The notes beneath the pieces are model-generated. The model was not told where the DNA came from. It was given only the letters and a program-made list of their open reading frames with translations, and searched no databases. Shown here one piece after another: positions 6,965 through 13,918 of a DNA stretch of 22,285 bases. The position numbers and the translations under genes are program-made. Positions within the stretch are counted from its first letter, which is position 1; each line of letters starts with the position of its first letter. The DNA comes from Actinobacteria bacterium UBA2286 (lineage in GTDB: Bacteria; Actinomycetota; Coriobacteriia; Anaerosomatales; Anaerosomataceae): positions 1 through 22,285 of the forward strand of contig DDWM01000052.1 in NCBI GenBank assembly GCA_002345925.1, given 5' to 3'.

Positions 6965-9025
6965 ATGGATTTGGCGTCTCTCGGCAATGGACTTCTCATA
7001 ATGGCGAGCCTTGCGGCGATCGGTTCGATCGGCGCGCTGGCTTTTGGAACGCTGCCGGGAGGGAGTGACGGTGCACGCAAGGCCGGTCACTACCTAACGT
7101 TGGCGACACTGTTCTTCACATCGATGGCCGTGTTGCTGTTGGCCTCCGCATTCCTCGGCGAGAACTTCAGCCTTGAGTACGTGGCATATAACCACCCAAC
7201 GCTCGTTGGGCCATGGTCCTGGCTCTATAAGCTCTCCGCAGTCTGGGCTGGCCGAGAAGGCTCACTGTTGTTCTGGGAGTGGCTGCTCGCTATTTTCTCC
7301 GGCTGGGTTGCTCTGCGCTTCCTGGTCAAGAAAGAGCGCCTCGCCAGCGTTGCCCTCGGGGTGATGAACTTCGTGCAGATGTTCTTCCTCTCGGCACTGT
7401 TCATCCCGCTCAACAACCCCTTCAGGCTCCTGCCGTCGCAGTATCTCGATGCGAACGGCAATCTCCTGATCGAAGCTGCGATGAACCCGCTGCTGCAGAC
7501 GTGGGCGATGATCGCGCACCCGCCGACGCTCTTCTTGGGTTATGCGGGACTCACTGTTCCGTTCGCGTTCGCTCTTGCGGCGCTGTTCACCGGAGACACC
7601 TCCAAGCGCTGGGTTGAGATCTCCGACAGGATCACGGTATTTGCGTGGTTGATGCTCGGCATCGGCATCGGGCTTGGCGCCGTTTGGGCGTACATCGAGC
7701 TTGCGTTTGGCGGCTACTGGGCATGGGATCCGGTGGAGAACGCCTCACTGCTCCCGTGGCTTACAGGAGTCGGCCTCCTGCATTCGATGACTGTCTATCG
7801 CAAACGCGACGGTTTCAAGGCATGGACGATGATCATGGCCGCGATTACTTTCGTCCTGGTGCTTCTGGGCACGTTCATCACGCGCTCAGGCGTTGTGAGC
7901 TCGGTTCATGCGTTTGAGCAAGACCCGCTATCGTTCTGGCTCTTCCTCTCGATGATGGCCGGATCGCTTCTCGCGATGGGTATCGGCGTCGCGCTTCGCT
8001 GGGAGAAGCTCAAGGGCAAGAACGACTCGTTCGAGCGTATCTTCTCGAAAGAGGGCTCGTACTACTTCAACAACGTCATCATGCTCATCGCAGCATTGCT
8101 TGTCGCATACCTGACGCTCTCCTCGGCATTCCCGTCGTGGATGCCAGGCGGCAAAATGGCATTCGGTGCGGACACATACAATGCGCTCGCCCGTCCGCTC
8201 GGCATCTTCTACATCCTTGTGATGGCGGTGTGCCCGATTCTTTCATGGGGCGGCGCCGGGTTCTCAGCATTCTTGAACAAGGCCAAGTGGCCGCTCGGTG
8301 GCGCGGCAGTCTTGAGCGCCGGCTTCATAGCCATCTGGGCGTTCGGCATGATGCCGTACTACTCGGCTACAAGTGGCGCACCTGCGCTTCATCACGCGAC
8401 CGCGATCTTCGGTCTCATGACTGCATCGTTGGCGATATCACTGCCGATCTACTTGTTCATCGACGGAGCTCGCAAGCGCTCGGCGGCGAAGGGCGACGGC
8501 TTCTTCGCTTCGCTCTTCCAGATTCTCACGAAGGCACGTACGCAGTCGGGCGGGTACCTGACCCATCTCGGCATGGGCATCATCCTCGTTGGCCTCATCG
8601 GCTCAACGATGTACGTGAAGACAGTCGAGGCCGTTTTGCCCCAGCAGGCGGGTTCGAGCGTCGTGGCTGGTGCGTACACCTTCACGCTGACCGGCCTTGA
8701 GGATACGACCGCAGATAATGGCGACACCATCTACACTGCGCACCTTGATGTGGCAACTGACGGCAAGCCGTCTGCCAAGCTCAATCCGCGCCTGGTCTTC
8801 CCGAAGCAGCTAGAGTCTAAGGGCCAGTCAACGCAGAAGGTGTCGCTCATGCAGCAGCCACTGAAGGACGTGTTCGTTTCGTTCTCAGGCCTGGATGCAA
8901 GTGGCAACGCTAACGTGACCATCAAGTTCTTCCCGATGCAGTGGTGGGTGTGGATGGGCTTCATCATCACCATCCTCGGCAGCGGGCTGGCCATGTGGCC
9001 GAAGCGACAGCCGCAGGCTGCGTAG
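6965..9025 (+). CDS. ccmF: CcmF cytochrome c heme lyase subunit
   Basis: 686 residues with about 14-15 membrane helices. The tryptophan-rich WWD heme-binding signature is seen as GGYWAWDPVENASLLPWL (about residues 249-266). Candidate axial histidines lie in AHPP (185), LLHS (about 273) and SSVHAF (about 315). A non-membrane domain (about 565-660) precedes the last helix, as in CcmF. CcmF takes heme from holo-CcmE and attaches it to CxxCH motifs of apocytochromes outside the cell membrane. GGAG (6956-6959) sets the ATG start. It lies 58 bases after ccmE and is followed at once by ccmA. No CcmG or CcmH gene is in the window, so thiol handling must be encoded elsewhere. Confidence 0.95.
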   Translation: MDLASLGNGLLIMASLAAIGSIGALAFGTLPGGSDGARKAGHYLTLATLFFTSMAVLLLASAFLGENFSLEYVAYNHPTLVGPWSWLYKLSAVWAGREGSLLFWEWLLAIFSGWVALRFLVKKERLASVALGVMNFVQMFFLSALFIPLNNPFRLLPSQYLDANGNLLIEAAMNPLLQTWAMIAHPPTLFLGYAGLTVPFAFALAALFTGDTSKRWVEISDRITVFAWLMLGIGIGLGAVWAYIELAFGGYWAWDPVENASLLPWLTGVGLLHSMTVYRKRDGFKAWTMIMAAITFVLVLLGTFITRSGVVSSVHAFEQDPLSFWLFLSMMAGSLLAMGIGVALRWEKLKGKNDSFERIFSKEGSYYFNNVIMLIAALLVAYLTLSSAFPSWMPGGKMAFGADTYNALARPLGIFYILVMAVCPILSWGGAGFSAFLNKAKWPLGGAAVLSAGFIAIWAFGMMPYYSATSGAPALHHATAIFGLMTASLAISLPIYLFIDGARKRSAAKGDGFFASLFQILTKARTQSGGYLTHLGMGIILVGLIGSTMYVKTVEAVLPQQAGSSVVAGAYTFTLTGLEDTTADNGDTIYTAHLDVATDGKPSAKLNPRLVFPKQLESKGQSTQKVSLMQQPLKDVFVSFSGLDASGNANVTIKFFPMQWWVWMGFIITILGSGLAMWPKRQPQAA

Positions 9026-9033
9026 CGCGCCCG

Positions 9034-9765
9034 ATGGGGGATAACGCAAAAAGCGACAACACCGTCGAGGTCCGGGGACTAACCCGGGCCTTCGGCGTGC
9101 GCAAAGCTCTGAACGATGTGAGCTTCGACCTGCCCGGCGGTGCTTTCCTAAGCATTTTCGGGCCCAACGGAGCCGGCAAGACCACACTCGTGAAGGTGCT
9201 GACCACGCTGCTCAACCCGAGCAGCGGCACGGCGCGTGTCTGTGGCTACGACGTTGTCACAGAGGCCGTCGAGCTCAGGCATCGCATCGGCCTCATCAGC
9301 CACAATCCGCTGCTCTATCAGGATCTGACCGCCGAGGAGAACCTGCTCTTCTTTGCTGAGATGTACGGTCTCGACGACCCGAAGACGCGAGTCCGCGAGC
9401 TGCTCGTGGACGTCGAGCTCGACCACCGTCGCCTCGACGTGGTTCGCACGTTCTCTCGCGGCATGCTTCAGCGTCTCTCTATCGCCCGGGCGCTCTTGCA
9501 TCGGCCGGACGTACTCTTCTTGGATGAACCGTACTCGGGACTGGATCCTCACGCGGTAGAGATCCTCGATGGTCTCATCGCGCAGATTCGCGGGGACCAC
9601 ACGTTCGTGATGATCAGCCACGACCTCGACAAGGGGCTTGAGCTCTGCTCGCACGCGCTCATCATCGCCAACGGCAAGGTCGTGCTCTTCGAGGACCGCG
9701 ACAATATTGACGTTGAGCAGTTCCGCGAGACCTACCGCGCTACCGTCGGCACGGGGGTGGCATAG
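9034..9765 (+). CDS. ccmA: CcmA, heme exporter ATP-binding subunit
   Basis: 243 residues, a stand-alone ABC ATPase. Walker A is GPNGAGKTT (43-51), the signature is the unusual FSRGMLQRL (140-148), Walker B is DVLFLDEP (159-166), and the D-loop SGLDP and H-loop MISHD are present. The ATG at 9034 is 9 bases after the ccmF stop and lacks a clear ribosome-binding site, so coupling to ccmF translation is likely. The gene ends directly against ccmB. With CcmB it forms the ATPase that drives release of heme-loaded CcmE from CcmC/CcmD. General ABC ATPases look similar, but the ccmB, ccmC and ccmD neighbours settle the assignment. Confidence 0.93.
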   Translation: MGDNAKSDNTVEVRGLTRAFGVRKALNDVSFDLPGGAFLSIFGPNGAGKTTLVKVLTTLLNPSSGTARVCGYDVVTEAVELRHRIGLISHNPLLYQDLTAEENLLFFAEMYGLDDPKTRVRELLVDVELDHRRLDVVRTFSRGMLQRLSIARALLHRPDVLFLDEPYSGLDPHAVEILDGLIAQIRGDHTFVMISHDLDKGLELCSHALIIANGKVVLFEDRDNIDVEQFRETYRATVGTGVA

Positions 9766-10473
9766 ATGGCGAAGTCCAATAGCTGGCGCCAGTTCAAAGC
9801 GATCCTGCGCAAGGACCTCGTTATGGAGCTCCGCACCAAAGAGATGGTCACCTCGATGGGCCTGTATGCGTTGCTCACGATGGTCGTCTATCAGATCGCT
9901 CTTGCCGAGGCGGGCGACAACTTCGACGTCCGACTCGTTATGCCCGGGCTCATCTGGGTCGCCTTCATCTTCATGTCCATGCTCGGCCTCAACCGCTCAT
10001 TCGTGCATGAGCAAGACCAGGGTTGCATCGACGCTCTGTTGCTTTCGCCGGTAGACCGTCCGGTGATCTTCTTCGCCAAGTTCGCGGGTAACCTGCTGTT
10101 CTTGCTCGTGGTCGAGTTCTTGTCGCTCCCGGTGTTCTCGTTCCTGTTCTTGCAGGGGCGCGAGGGCTTTGGGAATCCGATTTGGCTCGTGGCGGTCGTG
10201 CTCTTCGGCGCATCTGTGGGAATCTCCGGTGTCGGCACGCTGCTCGCTACTATGACCGTCAACACCAAGGGCAAGGACGTCATGCTGTCCGTGCTCTTCG
10301 TGCCACTGATGTACCCGCTGCTGCGCGCCGCTGTTGGCGCCACTTTTGCCGCAGTGATCGGCGGTCCCGGGACGGTCGAGACGTTCTGGGCGTTCATGAT
10401 GTGGGTCGCCGGATACGATGTCATAATGGTCCTCGCCGCATACGGGCTCTATGAGTTTGTAGTCGGCGTATGA
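9766..10473 (+). CDS. ccmB: CcmB, heme exporter membrane subunit
   Basis: 235 residues with about six membrane helices and a soluble N-terminus (WRQFKAILRKDLVMELRTKE) typical of CcmB. The segment FVHEQDQGCIDALLLSPVDR, following the second helix, is characteristic of the family. The ATG follows the ccmA stop with no gap (TAGATG), which implies coupled translation and fixed stoichiometry with CcmA. It partners CcmA in the ABC complex that acts on CcmC-CcmD-CcmE. Confidence 0.93.
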   Translation: MAKSNSWRQFKAILRKDLVMELRTKEMVTSMGLYALLTMVVYQIALAEAGDNFDVRLVMPGLIWVAFIFMSMLGLNRSFVHEQDQGCIDALLLSPVDRPVIFFAKFAGNLLFLLVVEFLSLPVFSFLFLQGREGFGNPIWLVAVVLFGASVGISGVGTLLATMTVNTKGKDVMLSVLFVPLMYPLLRAAVGATFAAVIGGPGTVETFWAFMMWVAGYDVIMVLAAYGLYEFVVGV

Positions 10474-10496
10474 CGAAGCAAGGAGGGAGTGAACCG

Positions 10497-11189
10497 ATGA
10501 AGCGAAACCGCCTTGCCGAGATCATGCTCGGTCTGGGAGGTATTCTGACCTCGGCTGCGTTCTTCATGACGTTCTTTTGGGCCCCGGCGACTGTCTACCC
10601 TGACGGTCGTGTGGACTTCGCGCAGAAGATCTTCTACTTCCATGTGCCGGTGGCTGAGGCATCGTTCCTCGTGTTCATCTTCACGGCGTTCTACAGCATC
10701 AAGTTCCTGATGACGCGCGAGCGGATATACGACACCAAAGCTCGTATCGCCACTGAGGTCACGCTGTTCTTCGTGCTCCTTACGATGGCCACGGGCATCC
10801 TGTGGACGAGAGTCGAGTGGAACGTCTGGTGGCAGTGGGAGCCTCGTCTGACCACATACTTCATCCTCACACTCCTCGTCATTGCGTACTTCGTTCTGCG
10901 CAATTCAGTCGAAGACGAAGAGAAGCGTGCCGTTTACGCCGCGGCTTTCGGCATTCTGGCGTTCATCGATGCGCCGATTTCTTTCTTCATTACTCGCTGG
11001 TTGAATTCGATTCACCCGATCGTGTTCGGTGGTGGCGAAGGCTCCGGACTTGAGCCTCCCATGCTGATCACGTTCATCGTTGCGCAGGTCGGCATGCTCA
11101 TGCTCGGCTATGCGTTCTACCAGCTCCGTTTGCGCGAAGAAGAACTCACCGAGCGCCTTGAAGCGCTCAAGATCGAGTTGGGAGACTAA
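10497..11189 (+). CDS. ccmC: CcmC, heme handling protein that loads CcmE
   Basis: 230 residues with six membrane helices. The tryptophan-rich motif is WNVWWQWEPRLTT (108-120); the canonical motif has Asp where this has Glu115. Candidate axial histidines are His49 (FYFHVP) and His173 (SIHP). I chose the ATG at 10497 because a near-perfect AGGAGGGAG (10481-10489) sits 7 bases before it. An in-frame ATG at 10470, overlapping the ccmB stop, would add 9 residues but has no such site. CcmC binds heme at the outer face of the membrane and passes it to CcmE with CcmD's help. Confidence 0.94.
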   Translation: MKRNRLAEIMLGLGGILTSAAFFMTFFWAPATVYPDGRVDFAQKIFYFHVPVAEASFLVFIFTAFYSIKFLMTRERIYDTKARIATEVTLFFVLLTMATGILWTRVEWNVWWQWEPRLTTYFILTLLVIAYFVLRNSVEDEEKRAVYAAAFGILAFIDAPISFFITRWLNSIHPIVFGGGEGSGLEPPMLITFIVAQVGMLMLGYAFYQLRLREEELTERLEALKIELGD

Positions 11190-11191
11190 CC

Positions 11192-11365
11192 ATGACTGAT
11201 CTTTATGCTGCCGTGATCCCACAGGCGCCTTACGTTATCGGTGCGTACGGTCTTATCTGGGTCGGCCTGCTTGGCTTTGTATTCATGGTCTTCAATCGCA
11301 TCGGGCGGCTTGAGAAGGAACTGCGCGTTCTTGAAGAGTCCGTGGAGCGTCGCACCAAGTCCTAG
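11192..11365 (+). CDS. ccmD: CcmD-like small membrane protein
   Basis: 57 residues, beginning MTDLYAAVIPQAPYVIGAYG. There is one membrane helix (about 14-34) followed by a charged cytoplasmic tail (RIGRLEKELRVLEESVERR) that could form a short coiled coil. GGAG lies 7 bases upstream of the ATG, which is 2 bases after the ccmC stop. CcmD proteins are poorly conserved, but size, a tyrosine before the helix, topology and position directly after ccmC all fit. In System I, CcmD is needed to release holo-CcmE from CcmC. Confidence 0.8.
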   Translation: MTDLYAAVIPQAPYVIGAYGLIWVGLLGFVFMVFNRIGRLEKELRVLEESVERRTKS

Positions 11366-11389
11366 TCCGATTGCCGAGGAGGCACCGAG

Positions 11390-12214
11390 TTGGCTCAAGT
11401 CGCCGTCATATTGTTCTGGTTCGCGACCATCTTGTATGTGTCGGCGACGGTGCTGTACGCGTATTTCTTCCTGAGCAGGCGCGCATCTTATTCCTGGTAC
11501 GCGACGTTCTTCACCGGCGCGGGTTTCCTTTGCCACACGGCGTCGATCGGTTTGCGCTCTTCGGCTGATGGCGGCACGAACCTCGGCGGGCCCAACACGC
11601 TTGTGTTGCTCGCGTGGGCACTCGTGCTGCTGTACTTCGTGATGGAACACCTGGTGAAGGTGAAGGTCTACGGAACTCTGCTCGTGCCGGTCTCGCTCGT
11701 GCTCATGGCTGCATCGCAGCTCATGACCGTGAAGGTCGGCGCGGTCTCGCCCCTCGTGGAGAATTGGAAGATCGGCATCCACGTTGCACTTGTCGTCTTT
11801 GCCAACGCCGGATTCTTCATCGCCGGGGTCGGCGCGCTTGCGTACCTGGTGCAGGAATCGCAGCTGAAGCGGCATCGTACGAATGTGCTCTTCAGGCGAC
11901 TCCCACCGCTCACCAGCATCGATTTGCTCACCCGCCGCGCCATCGCCTTTGCGTACCCCGCATACACCGGCGGACTACTGCTCGGCGTGTTTCGCGCGAT
12001 TGAAACCGACCCGCCGGGCTGGTGGGCAGACCCTCGCGTCATGCTCGCGGGTCTGGTCTGGGTCATCTTCGGGACGTATATCGGATTGCACTACACGCAG
12101 CGTGCCTCGGCACGCATGACAGCGTGGATTGCGCTTGCGGGCGTAGCGGTCGTGAGCATAGTCGCGGTCGTTGCGCGCACTGTGCCAGCGGGCTTCCACG
12201 TCTTCGGACTGTAG
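11390..12214 (+). CDS. HemX/CcsA-like cytochrome c assembly family membrane protein
   Basis: 274 residues with about eight membrane helices, starting at TTG with an AGGAGG site (11377-11382). It belongs to the CcmC/CcsA/CcmF superfamily: His131 and His234 fall where axial histidines occur, and GWWADPRVMLAGLVW (210-224) sits where CcsA has its WWD motif but is degenerate. That pattern resembles HemX, whose gene commonly precedes hemA and which lowers HemA levels in Bacillus. Here it follows ccmD and precedes the siroheme gene and hemA, so a role as heme-sensing or HemA-modulating membrane protein is plausible. An accessory cytochrome c assembly role is the alternative. Confidence 0.75.
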   Translation: MAQVAVILFWFATILYVSATVLYAYFFLSRRASYSWYATFFTGAGFLCHTASIGLRSSADGGTNLGGPNTLVLLAWALVLLYFVMEHLVKVKVYGTLLVPVSLVLMAASQLMTVKVGAVSPLVENWKIGIHVALVVFANAGFFIAGVGALAYLVQESQLKRHRTNVLFRRLPPLTSIDLLTRRAIAFAYPAYTGGLLLGVFRAIETDPPGWWADPRVMLAGLVWVIFGTYIGLHYTQRASARMTAWIALAGVAVVSIVAVVARTVPAGFHVFGL

Positions 12215-12223
12215 GGAGCAAGC

Positions 12224-12877
12224 GTGCCTGATTACTCCAAGCCTTACTATCCCGTGTTCCTCGACCTGGCTGATCGCCTCGCGGTGATCGTTGGCGGCGG
12301 CGGAGTTGCCGAGCGAAAGATCGCTACGCTGCTCGAGTACGGACCGCGAGTCTTGGTCATCGCGCCAGAAGTCACACCGGCTGTCGAAGCGCTCGCTGCC
12401 TCTGGCGCTATCAAGCTTGAGCGACGCGGCTACGTTCGCGGCGACTTGCAAGGTGCGTTCATCGTTGTGTGTGCAACCAGCTCCGAAGAGGTCAACCGCG
12501 CCGTCCATGCCGAGGCAGAAGAGCGCGGCTCGATCGTCAACGTCGTCGACGTGCCCGACCTCTGCTCGTTCATCGTCCCGTCAATCGTTCGCCGGGGGAC
12601 CCTCTCGGTGGCGATTTCTACCGGCGGTGCGGCTCCGACCGTCGCGAAGCGCCTGCGTAAGCATGTGCAGGAGCACCTTGGCCCTGAGTGGGAGACGTAT
12701 GTGACCCTTCTCGGCGAGGTGCGCGTGCTCGTGATGGAGCGCGTGCCCGGCGGAGAAGCGGACCGCAAGCCGATCTTTGAGGCGCTGGCCGACTCGGACT
12801 TGCTCGACCGCATCCGTGCGGGCGAGCTTCCGAGTGCCGAGGACCTGTTTGCTGAGTTTGCGGGGAAGAACGCGTGA
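12224..12877 (+). CDS. Precorrin-2 dehydrogenase (possibly also sirohydrochlorin ferrochelatase)
   Basis: 217 residues from a GTG start with GGGAG upstream. The NAD-binding Rossmann motif VIVGGGGVAERK is at residues 21-32. The conserved NVVDVPDLCSF (106-116) carries Asp109, matching the catalytic Asp of Met8p/SirC/CysG-N. STGGAAPTVAKRLR (132-145) is the C-terminal domain signature. It oxidises precorrin-2 to sirohydrochlorin with NAD, and in Met8p-type enzymes also inserts iron to make siroheme. The heme pathway encoded downstream starts from siroheme, so this is a pathway enzyme here and not only for sulfite/nitrite reductase cofactor. Single-function SirC and two-function Met8p types cannot be told apart by eye. 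Confidence 0.9.
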   Translation: MPDYSKPYYPVFLDLADRLAVIVGGGGVAERKIATLLEYGPRVLVIAPEVTPAVEALAASGAIKLERRGYVRGDLQGAFIVVCATSSEEVNRAVHAEAEERGSIVNVVDVPDLCSFIVPSIVRRGTLSVAISTGGAAPTVAKRLRKHVQEHLGPEWETYVTLLGEVRVLVMERVPGGEADRKPIFEALADSDLLDRIRAGELPSAEDLFAEFAGKNA

Positions 12878-13710
12878 AGGTCGACGGCATCACGGCGATC
12901 GTTACCGGCGGCTCAAGTGGTATAGGCCTTGCCACCGCCGAGCTGCTTGCTGCCCGTGGTGCGAATGTTGCCATCGTCGCGCGGAACCCGGAGCGCCTCG
13001 AGGCTGCTCGCGAGGCTGTCTCGGCAGCGCGGCGCAATGACTCTCAGCGCGTCACGGCGATCTCATGCGACGTCTCTGTGTACGATGACGTGACTGCGAT
13101 GGTCGCGAGCGTTGAGGGTGAGCTCGGACCCGTCGATCTGCTCATGGCATGCGCGGGCTTCTGCACTCCGATGCGCTTCACGGAGCTTCCAATCGAGGAG
13201 TTCCAGTCGCACATAGATGCGAACCTTCTCGGCGTCACATATCCCGCTCGCGCGGTTGCTCCGGGAATGATGGAGCGGGGTCGCGGTCACATCGCGATGG
13301 TGTCGTCGATGGGCGGCTTCATCGGCGTCTATGGCTACTCGGCATATAGCCCTGCGAAGTTTGGCGTCATGGGCTTGGCCGAGGTGCTCCGCAGTGAGCT
13401 CAAGCCGCACGGAATCGGCGTGACGGTACTCTGTCCGCCGAACGTGGACACCCCCGGTTATGCACGCGAGGTCAGCATGGAGCCCGCCGAGACGGCGGCC
13501 ATCAACGGCGGCAGCAAGACTGCTTCGCCGCGCTCGATGGCCGAGGCGCTGGTCGCGGCGGTTGAGAAGCGAAAGTACCTCGTGGTGCCCGGAGTGGCGA
13601 ACGCTTTGCTATATCGCCTGAAGGGCGTTTGGCCGGAGCTGTTCTTCGCGGTGTTTGACCGTGACGTGGCTGCTATTAGGAAGGGAAGGGTGCCTCAAGA
13701 TGCTTCGTGA
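12874..13710 (+). CDS. Short-chain dehydrogenase/reductase, 3-ketodihydrosphingosine reductase-like
   Basis: 278 residues; the GTG start overlaps the preceding stop by 4 bases (GTGA), so translation is coupled. Classical SDR features: TGGSSGIG at 11-18, the CAG motif (93-95), Ser144/Ser145, and Tyr158-x3-Lys162 in the active site. The stretches LGPVDLL, NLLGVTYPARAV and PPNVDTPGYAREV, and the hydrophobic C-terminal end, resemble eukaryotic 3-ketodihydrosphingosine reductase more than fatty-acid FabG. From recall of that family I judge it KDSR-like; substrate is unknown. Its location in a heme operon is unexpected: it could reduce a tetrapyrrole-pathway or lipid substrate, or just be a passenger. 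The gene ends 51 bases before the hemA leader begins. Confidence 0.8.
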   Translation: MKVDGITAIVTGGSSGIGLATAELLAARGANVAIVARNPERLEAAREAVSAARRNDSQRVTAISCDVSVYDDVTAMVASVEGELGPVDLLMACAGFCTPMRFTELPIEEFQSHIDANLLGVTYPARAVAPGMMERGRGHIAMVSSMGGFIGVYGYSAYSPAKFGVMGLAEVLRSELKPHGIGVTVLCPPNVDTPGYAREVSMEPAETAAINGGSKTASPRSMAEALVAAVEKRKYLVVPGVANALLYRLKGVWPELFFAVFDRDVAAIRKGRVPQDAS

Positions 13711-13726
13711 AACGTCTCACACGCGG

Positions 13727-13755
13727 TGTTCATCCACCCTCCAAAATGCTAAGAT
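13727..13755 (+). promoter_or_regulatory. Candidate promoter of the hemA operon
   Basis: TAAGAT (13750-13755) is a reasonable -10 box; a weak -35 (TGTTCA, 13727-13732) lies 17 bases upstream. The predicted start is about 13762, the first base of GTTCAGGCAAGC, the same geometry as at the ccm promoter. The region is AT-richer than its surroundings (CCAAAATGCTAAGATTACTT). Confidence 0.45.
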
Positions 13756-13761
13756 TACTTC

Positions 13762-13857
13762 GTTCAGGCAAGCGCACAAGGTGCGTTTCATATCGCTTTA
13801 CACCGCCCCCGCCGGGCCTGCTTGCCTGAACAACAATGCACCGCTCCGGCGGGGGCG
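13762..13857 (+). promoter_or_regulatory. hemA leader with two interlocking perfect 12-bp stems (possible pseudoknot)
   Basis: Stem 1 pairs GTTCAGGCAAGC (13762-13773) with GCTTGCCTGAAC (13820-13831), perfect over 12 bp. Stem 2 pairs CGCCCCCGCCGG (13804-13815), inside the loop of stem 1, with CCGGCGGGGGCG (13846-13857), beyond stem 1, also perfect over 12 bp. The order of the arms is that of an H-type pseudoknot with connecting segments of 30, 4 and 14 bases. A small hairpin CGCAC/GTGCG (13773-13777/13781-13785) sits in the first connector. The 3' arm of stem 2 holds the G-rich ribosome-binding site for the leader peptide at 13862. No T tract follows, so it is not a classical terminator. Family and ligand are unknown. 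Confidence 0.55.
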
Positions 13858-13861
13858 ACCT

Positions 13862-13918
13862 ATGTCCTCACGCACGACTGAATTCCTCAACGCAATGAAG
13901 CGAGTCCTATGCACTTGA
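13862..13918 (+). CDS. Candidate 18-residue leader peptide overlapping hemA
   Basis: ATG at 13862 opens a frame encoding MSSRTTEFLNAMKRVLCT with its TGA at 13916-13918, 10 bases into hemA (start 13909). A GGGGG stretch (13851-13855) lies 6 bases before the ATG and could pair with the 16S anti-Shine-Dalgarno; it is also the 3' arm of leader stem 2. hemA itself has only a weak site (GAAGCGAG), so ribosomes finishing the leader frame may re-initiate at hemA. Expression of the peptide is inferred from layout only, and a short open frame of this size can arise by chance. Confidence 0.35.
   Translation: MSSRTTEFLNAMKRVLCT

Noticed and set aside
13762..13831. Perfect 12-bp terminal inverted repeats read as a 70-bp MITE-like mobile element
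   Set aside because: No target duplication flanks it. The arm starts at the predicted transcription start, and the second stem and leader frame are integrated with it. A regulatory element explains more.
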